Shown one piece after another: positions 55,320-60,955 of a stretch of DNA of 60,955 bases. A program made the translations under genes and the position numbers. This DNA is from Gnetum montanum (Eukaryota > Streptophyta > Gnetopsida > Gnetales > Gnetaceae): assembly GCA_015680685.1 (NCBI GenBank), contig MNCI01034296.1, forward strand, positions 481,220 through 542,174, read 5' to 3'. Position 1 is the stretch's first letter. Every line of letters begins with the position of its first letter. The notes beneath the pieces are model-generated. The model worked only from the letters and a program-made list of their open reading frames with translations, did no database searches and was not told the DNA's origin.

Positions 55320-57595
55320 ACATCGCTAGAGCAAGTGGTAATGGAGATATTGGTGTGAGAGTTGTGGATGGATTTGAAGGATCATATGCTTGTTGGTTAT
55401 CTCCCCTAGGATAAGGAGTTCTATAATACTCCCGAGCTTGGTAGTGATGTTGTGATGTAACATGACTAACAGAGTCACGAGGAGAGATTGGATGCTGCAC
55501 GTAGTAGCCATATGGATTCGGTTGCCGGTAGGGGTACTATTGCCTTGGTGCTGGCATCCCCCATGACTGTGGGTATTGCCATTGTTGATGTTGCTCAATG
55601 GGTTATGGTGGAGTTCCACTTGGATAATATGTTGAAGGTTGGTGGAGCTACCTTGGGTTACCTTGGGGATAAGGTAACCGTAGGGGTGTTTTTCGTTTAT
55701 TAAGTTATGGGTTGAGTGCATACACCCCAGACTCTTGTAGATGTGAGATTACTGGGAAAAATCCCTTAGGATGGTTGTATTGGCATATCTCACATCCATC
55801 ATCATTGTCTGTGTTTCAAACCACAACCTCTTCGGTGATCACCATTTTGCCCTTACCCTTGTTATGTGAATTATCCAATTCTCTCTTTTTCTTTTTGTCA
55901 TGGTCACTACCTTGCTCCCTAGACTCCTCTACAATTTTAAGAATAGTTTTAAACGTACTATCCAGGGAGTCCCACATTTGGTCTACCTTTGCCGATGCCT
56001 CTGTTGTTAACTTTTGGAGTGGCAAAGTTTTCCTATTCACCATCTCTTTGAGTGGTGACTCTTCTTCCTCCTCATAGAATCTCACTCCCTTTTTTTGGAG
56101 GAAAGGATCTCGGTTGTACTCTTCCACACTTTCTCTCTTTCGTAGCTCACCTTATTCTTTGGCTACTTACTCTAGTAATGTATGAATTTGATGAGACCTA
56201 AGATCTGATAATATCCCTTGGGCATACATCCCAAGGGTTCTTCTTGTTTCATGTCTAAGTCCATCTACAAGATGGCATAGTTGATCCTGCTGCGAATAAC
56301 CATGGCCAAGGCAATGATGTAATAGTGTGTAATAGTGGCCCATGGTAGGATCTAAGGGTTCATGATTTCCTTGCTTCCATCCTTGGATTTGCTTTCATAG
56401 GTTAGACACTTAGGAGTACGTTTGGTACTTATCATTAAGTAGTACTAACATTGTACTCCATCTCCGAATGGATTCCGATTCTAAGGACCGGTACTAGCTT
56501 TGAACAACTTCAATTTTTGCCATTCGTTTTCTATGTTCTGTAAGGCACATGCATCATGGAATCTTTGTAAATGATTTTGAGGATCAGCGTTATATCCCCC
56601 TTCAAATTGTGGGATGTTTTTCATGTCTAACCTCTTGATCCTACTATCCTTTTGGTGCCTTGTGGGAACTCTTACAGCCTTTGTTATATCTAGCATGCTT
56701 CTAGTTGTGAGTAGGGGTTCTTTGTGGTCATCTCATTCATAGTGTCTATGGTGTCTACGCTATTCCCTACTCTCCCTTCTTCTATGCCTTGATTCCTTAG
56801 AGTGCCCTCATCCTCATTCTTGACTGTCTCGTCGATGTTTTTCACTCTATTTCCCTTTATCCGCACGATTGGTTTCCTTATGACTATGTCTGGACACCGA
56901 AGGAGAGGGTGAATGTGATGATGAAGGTGAAGAAGAAGGAGAACCATCACCATGATGGTGTTTTCTACCTTCTCTTCGGTGGTCTCGGCCTTGATCATGA
57001 TCACGATTAGAACGTCTGCCCTTATCATGTGTTCATGTTCCCTCGTTGAACACTTCATGTTCATGGGTATCAGAATCGGGTTGTGAACCATGGAGTGGAG
57101 GTTCTGATACACCACCTTCTAACCATCGTTAGGAGGGGGAACATCATTTGGTGGAAAACCTGTTGAAGTAGGTTCACCACCCCCAATTTCACTTAAGACG
57201 TACAGAGAGTTATGGGGCCATTTACCCTTCAAGGATGTGTGGTAACTCTCCTTTTGCAAGTCCCTTTGACGTTGCGCTTCTGTGGGATGATAGTCCTTTA
57301 TGTCATAATCGCATGCAAGATATTCCACATATAAAAGTAGCATGCCTATCTATGTGAGAGCAAGAAGGAGCATGTTGGGGATTGATCGGTCTGGGGGCAG
57401 CACTATGTTACCCTCCAAGTCTCTCCAACGCAGTTGTTCATCTTGGTGGAGAATAAAGGTAAAATCGGGTACATACTCATAGTGATGAGTATATACCACA
57501 CAAAATTGTTGAGGAACTGGTGGATCTTGGTTACGTGTATTATGCTGTCGACTGTCTCTTGTGTTAGTCCTAGGTGGTGAAATGCTCTTATGCAA
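55320..57595 (-). pseudogene. D gag with Arg/Ser/His-rich N-terminal region and zinc knuckle
   Basis: Starts near 57595 ('MHKSISPPRTNTRDSRQHN'). 57119-57343 is in the same frame. Between 57075 and 56700, the frame that joins the capsid domain is extremely Arg/Ser/His-rich ('DHDQGRDHRREGRKHH', 'GSPSSSPSSSHSPSPSVS', 'ESRHRRRESRE'), with several TGA/TAG stops. The capsid domain follows: 'RIKRLDMKNIPQFEGGYNAD' and, after a small deletion near 56490, 'SIRRWSTMLVLLNDKYQTYS'. 55816-56127 is open and rich in Lys and Glu. The knuckle is 'CEICQYNHPKGFFP' (55765-55795; C-x2-C-x3-H with the last Cys changed). The C-terminus is Pro/Tyr/Gln-rich. B gag aligns but lacks the Arg/Ser region. Confidence 0.8.
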
Positions 57596-57615
57596 AGAAG
57601 AAGATATTTTATCTT

Positions 57616-57766
57616 GTTTGGTGTGTGATTTACCATTGTCTTATCTTTCCTTGATTAACCCTAAGGGTTCGTTCTAGTGTTCCAACGATANGTTTGGTGT
57701 GTGATTTACCATTGTCTTATCTTTCCTTGATTAACCCTAAGGGTTCGTTCTAGTGTTCCAACGATA
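57616..57766. repeat. 75-bp direct duplication flanking a single N (probable assembly join)
   Basis: 57616-57690 and 57692-57766 are identical and separated by an N at 57691. It lies in the leader of D between primer site and gag. Confidence 0.8.
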
Positions 57767-57808
57767 TGGATGATTTCCTATGTTCTACGTAGCACACAAA
57801 CAACTAAG

Positions 57809-57826
57809 TCCCTGGCAATGGCACCA
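57809..57826 (-). other. Primer binding site of D
   Basis: Minus strand TGGTGCCATTGCCAGGGA, one base after the LTR. It has the same type and spacing as the B site (TGGCACCGTTGCTGGGGA). Confidence 0.85.
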
Positions 57827-57827
57827 A

Positions 57828-58613
57828 TGATGAGTGGCGAGGTACCCCTACACTCAACCATACGAATACGAGCATTTCACGCGCGATCCGGTCAAACTCC
57901 AAGGACTAAGTGCTTACTCACCTTAATGGAACACTTAGGGTTAATCAATAATTATCCTCCCAAACTTACTTGTATTGTCATGGTTGTATGGTTAAGTAAG
58001 TTTGAGGTATGTGATTTTTATAGCTTTTTGTCTTTTTAATGTCTTATGCTAATAACGGAAGGTAAAGAGAACTAAGTGACTAACTTACATTAACTATTCA
58101 CTAACTAAGTTCTAATTGTTCCTAATACTAGTATCCATTCCCACTTGCTGTACACATCCTGAACCAATGCAACACTGCTGGGATTACCAAACACTAATTG
58201 TTACTGGGTTACCAAGTGCTACACACATGCTCAAAGCGGTTGTACTGACTATACTTAACTAGGAGAGTCAAAGGTTGAGAGAGAGATTAATTAACTAGGA
58301 AAGCATTAAACATTCAACAATAATTAATTACTAATTAGCTTAGTCTGTATGCTGCAAAGTTTATCATAAAGTTCATCTTTATTGCCATACAAAAATGTGT
58401 GCTCAGGTACAAATTTCTTGAATAAAGATCCATTCACTCTATGACTTCTACTGTGGGCACATAGAAATTACTCTAACTCTGGAATGGTAAAACTGCAAGA
58501 GTTTGGCTAAGGGTCTAATTCTAACTATCTTGAACAAGGGAAACTATCTCTTATTTATAGAAGATGAGGCAGGACACGATATCATGTACACGATATCCCG
58601 TAGTGGATCATCA
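57828..58613 (-). repeat. 5' LTR of D
   Basis: 786 bp, TGATGAGTGGCG to GGATCATCA. It carries TATAAATAAGAGATAG (TATA at 58551-58559, minus strand) and a shortened GATATC cluster at 58577-58599, fewer palindromes than in the 3' LTR. Confidence 0.92.
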
Positions 58614-58618
58614 CCTTT
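58614..58618 (+). repeat. Right target-site duplication of D (CCTTT)
   Basis: Exact repeat of 48694-48698. Confidence 0.9.
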
Positions 58619-59471
58619 CTTTTGATTTAGAAAAAATTCATTAATTTGGATGAAAATTTGAAAATGGAACAAACCACTTTTTGACATAAGTTTAATGAAA
58701 AATTCATTAAAAATTTGTTTGTAATTCAAACAGAGTGGTTCCACCTTCATTGGAAAGCTGAAGCTAAGACCCACCCATCCATGAAAAAAAAAGAAAAAAA
58801 AAAGAAGAAGCTAAAACTCCTACCATTTACTTAGAAAAAATTTATGAATGTACATGGAATTCTAAAAAAATGACATAAAAAACCTAACTACATGACCTCA
58901 CAAAAGTAGCCATAACTTTGTCATTATTGACCCAAATTGAATGAGACAATAGCCATTGTAAAGCTTAAACATAGTGCTACAAACCAATAACATCAAATTT
59001 TAAAAATTTGAACCCATTTTTTAGGGAAAAAACACATAAAGTTACTTGCTTTTTCCATTCAAAAATCTCCAAAAAGCTACAAGCCAACTTAACATAGCCA
59101 TAAAAAATAGGTAAAATAGCAAAAACAATTGACATCCATTTAAAAACACATCAAAATAAGTGGGTAGGACTTCATTAGAATTAAATTTTGATGAAGATTT
59201 AAGAATAGATATAAGGAAAATGGTCCTATCCCCAAATTTATAGAAAAAGCATGAAAACAAGAAGCCTAATTCTAAAAATCAAATCTACCAAAGCCAAAAG
59301 AACAAAACAACCATAGATCTATGTAAAAATGGCCAAAACAAGAGATGAAAATTTGTCAAAATTTTTTTTACCCCCTCTATTAGCATATATCTAAAGAAAA
59401 CAACCTCACACTTGGCAAGAAAAAAAAAAAGAAAAATAGTTAGACACGAAAATAAAAATAGTTAGGACTAC
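58619..59471 (-). other. Probable long intron of the opposite-strand gene, part 1
   Basis: T-rich on the minus strand, no coding signal. It starts with the donor AAG|GTAGTC at 59471-59472. Element D splits it from its other half (47980-48698). Confidence 0.4.
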
Positions 59472-59725
59472 CTTCCTTGGAGTAGCTATAGAGGAAGCTT
59501 GGATTGAAATGGATCTGGGTAGCCTTGATAGGTCCCTTGCATGTTGATATGCCTTTTGGATTCATGGGTTTCTGCTCTTCCCCCCATGCTACTTGGGCAT
59601 CGTGGCTAGATCAACACTAAGATTTGATAAAGTCTTAGAAGATTAAAGGTTCAATGTTGGTTGCAGGGAAGAATGGATGCCCCCATGTTGAGGATAGGTT
59701 GCATCTATTACAAGAAATCTCCATT
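59472..59725 (-). pseudogene. Candidate first exon of the opposite-strand gene
   Basis: Non-T-rich sequence on the minus strand ending in a good donor. In the frame that would join the phosphatase-like exon it reads 'HESKRHINMQGTYQGYPDPF' and 'QSKLPL', a stop, then 'LLQGR'. It is short and unrecognised; it is inferred from the splice site, the composition change and its position near the presumed 3' LTR. Confidence 0.3.
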
Positions 59726-59764
59726 TGAGCTCTCCTCCAATTTCTTGTCTGCTAGAATGAAGAT

Positions 59765-60955
59765 TATGATTGAAACTTATGAAATTTCACAATAAAAACC
59801 ACCTCTAAACCTAAATACCCACCTCTAAACTGTAGTTGCCAATTTAGTGTACCACAACTCCAAGTGCACTAAAGTGCAAGAGGGTGGTGGTGCGAGGGGA
59901 GGGGGGTNGGAAATCCCTTCAACACTAATATTGGTGGGAGTTAAGCTTAAAATTCAAAATTTTAAATTTTTGGGTCATGGGCCTCACCATACACCTTCGC
60001 TCTTAGCCAAAAAACTACATCAATGCTAATTTTTGACCACTTTTGACACTTAGAAAAATACTTAAACCTTAACTCCCATGCATCCACACTAGGGATATCA
60101 TGCCCAACATGGATACGTATCCCCCACCTTCATAAAACCATTAAAACATAGCCTTTTAACCATTTTTAGTAGTTAAAACCTATCTTTTTCAACCCTGGGT
60201 ATTGAAAGGGGGTTAGACATTGAAAAAATTAGACAACGTGGGTTTCCATGCTAGGGTAACACTACCTATCATGGAAGAAGTGGGGGGGTGGGGTGGGGGG
60301 TGGTGGGGGGGATGTGCGGTGGTGGTGGTTGAAGTGGGTGCATGGAGGGGTGGGTTTGTAACATCCATTCTTACCTCCTAACACCCATCTAGCCCAAGTT
60401 TGACCCTCAAAGTAGGCCCACATGACATAGAACCCCTCTAAGCACCTTCAATAGCCCCAAAGCCTCACCAAGCCTAGTCAAAAGTGGTTGAAACCTTGGC
60501 ATTTGGTACTTTCATGCTAGGGAAAGCCTCATCCATGTTGAGCATCCTCAACCCTAGCATGCATGGATGGGAAGATGACTAGAATTACCTAAATTGACTG
60601 CATAGTAGATAGGTCTCAAAGCCTAGTACTGCCTCATAGTCTCTAGTAGCCTAGATTGACCTTACAACAAGTTGATTCTCCTCCCATAGCCTGTTCCATG
60701 CTGGTGAATCCCCCCTCCACATTGCCCAACATGGAGCCAACATGGAAACTTAGGGGGTATGCAATAAAACCTAGGGTATGACTCAAAACAACCAAATAAC
60801 CTACACTAGTGATCCTTAGACCTTGTTGGAACCCTTTGGAGCTTCCAAAGACCTCAAAAGTAGTAAAAAATGGCACAAAACTACCATCTCCCTCTCATCC
60901 ATGTTAGGGCTATCATGCCCATGATGGAAGAAGGTGGGGGGGGGGGGGGGGGGGG
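59765..60955 (+). repeat. LTR-like region, presumed 3' LTR of F2 (incomplete)
   Basis: Begins near 'attatgattgaaac', similar to the family 3 start TGTAATGATTGAAAA. It shares family 3 LTR traits: a G-rich tract (59890-59912, with an N at 59908), 'gacacttagaaaaata' (60045-60060, as in the solo LTR), 'catgctaggg' words and purine-rich runs (60280-60350). It runs off the window. The minus-strand frame at 60643-60876 is not believed. Confidence 0.45.
60936..60955 (+). repeat. Terminal poly-G run
   Basis: Twenty G to the last base. It may be a true G tract of the LTR or a place where the assembly stopped. Confidence 0.8.

Larger units (their letters stand above)
48699..58613 (-). mobile_element. 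Element D: full-length, decayed Athila/Tat-like retrotransposon (family 1)
   Basis: 9.9 kb on the minus strand with LTRs (786 and 817 bp), primer site, polypurine tract and CCTTT duplications. It carries gag, protease, RT, RNase H and integrase with many catalytic residues still visible, but stops, shifts and small deletions. It is the probable type of element that supplied enzymes to B, since gag, LTR, primer site and polypurine tract are shared. The LTRs differ by scattered transitions, so it is not young. Confidence 0.92.
37656..60955 (+). mobile_element. Element F2: Tat-like gag-protease element with opposite-strand gene, interrupted by two insertions
   Basis: From left to right: 5' leader (start uncertain), gag-protease on the plus strand (38390-43580), 29-bp array (43906-44015), an opposite-strand gene (about 59725 to 44560), and an LTR-like region from about 59765 to the window edge. 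A solo LTR (41280-42906) and element D (48699-58613) are nested in it. No RT, RNase H or integrase belongs to F2. I infer that these parts are one element from their order, from agreement with F1 and from the known layout of Tat elements; the 3' LTR call is the weakest part. Confidence 0.55.

Noticed and set aside
55326-55721. 131-codon minus-strand frame
   Set aside because: Shadow of the Gln/Pro/Tyr-rich end of D gag; another frame there joins the protease start.
56690-57115. 141-codon stop-free minus-strand frame
   Set aside because: It overlaps the Arg/Ser-rich gag frame that is in register with the capsid domain; kept only as a question in the findings.

Overview
The window is plant nuclear DNA made almost entirely of old, nested Ty3/gypsy-type LTR retrotransposons. 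I see no intact host gene, no tRNA or rRNA gene, no CRISPR array and no bacterial-style operon. The evidence for a plant is TG...CA LTRs with 5-bp target duplications, primer sites of the plant initiator-tRNA-Met type and of the 'TGGYRCCRTTGC' type, GT-AG introns, and gag/protease/reverse transcriptase/integrase fragments of plant lineages. Heavy decay and deep nesting would suit a large, slowly purged genome such as a gymnosperm's; that is inference, and the species cannot be read from the sequence.

Three families fill the window. Family 1 (Athila/Tat-like; LTRs about 0.8-0.96 kb starting TGATGAGT and ending ACTCATCA) has three members: the 3' end of element A (1-2492, + strand), element B (19671-28329, - strand, TSD CTAGT) and element D (48699-58613, - strand, TSD CCTTT). 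D carries gag, protease, RT, RNase H and integrase. B keeps gag but has no pol; it carries instead a long extra reading frame of about 930 codons. Family 2 (chromovirus-like, LTRs about 0.9 kb full of GAGACATCTC-type motifs) is an inverted, head-to-head pair: C1 (3818-10229, -) and C2 (10675-16296, +). Family 3 (Tat-like, LTRs about 1.5-1.8 kb starting TGTA(A/G)YGATTG) comprises F1 (- strand, gag-protease at 32.8-36.1 kb with an LTR at 36141-37655), F2 (+ strand, from about 37.7 kb to beyond the window end), a solo LTR at 41280-42906 (TSD ACCAA) and another LTR at 16298-18100.

Both F copies encode gag and protease, then stop at the same place with no RT, RNase H or integrase, followed by a 29-bp tandem repeat. 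In F2 the stretch between protease and the presumed 3' LTR holds a multi-exon coding region on the opposite strand (about 59.7 to 44.4 kb). It contains a decayed block resembling an FCP1/NIF-type phosphatase and a coiled-coil part; element D sits inside one of its putative introns. So two unrelated non-autonomous families here have lost pol and carry extra genes, one in sense (B) and one in antisense (F2).

A second theme is regulatory. Every family 1 LTR has a cluster of CGATATCG-type palindromes just upstream of a TATAAATA box, and B has one more cluster inside the element, upstream of its extra ORF. Stops in the coding remains are mostly TAG, TAA and TGA where CAG/TGG, CAA and CGA are expected, as methylated-cytosine decay would give. 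Two single-N positions sit between perfect direct duplications and are probably assembly joins.
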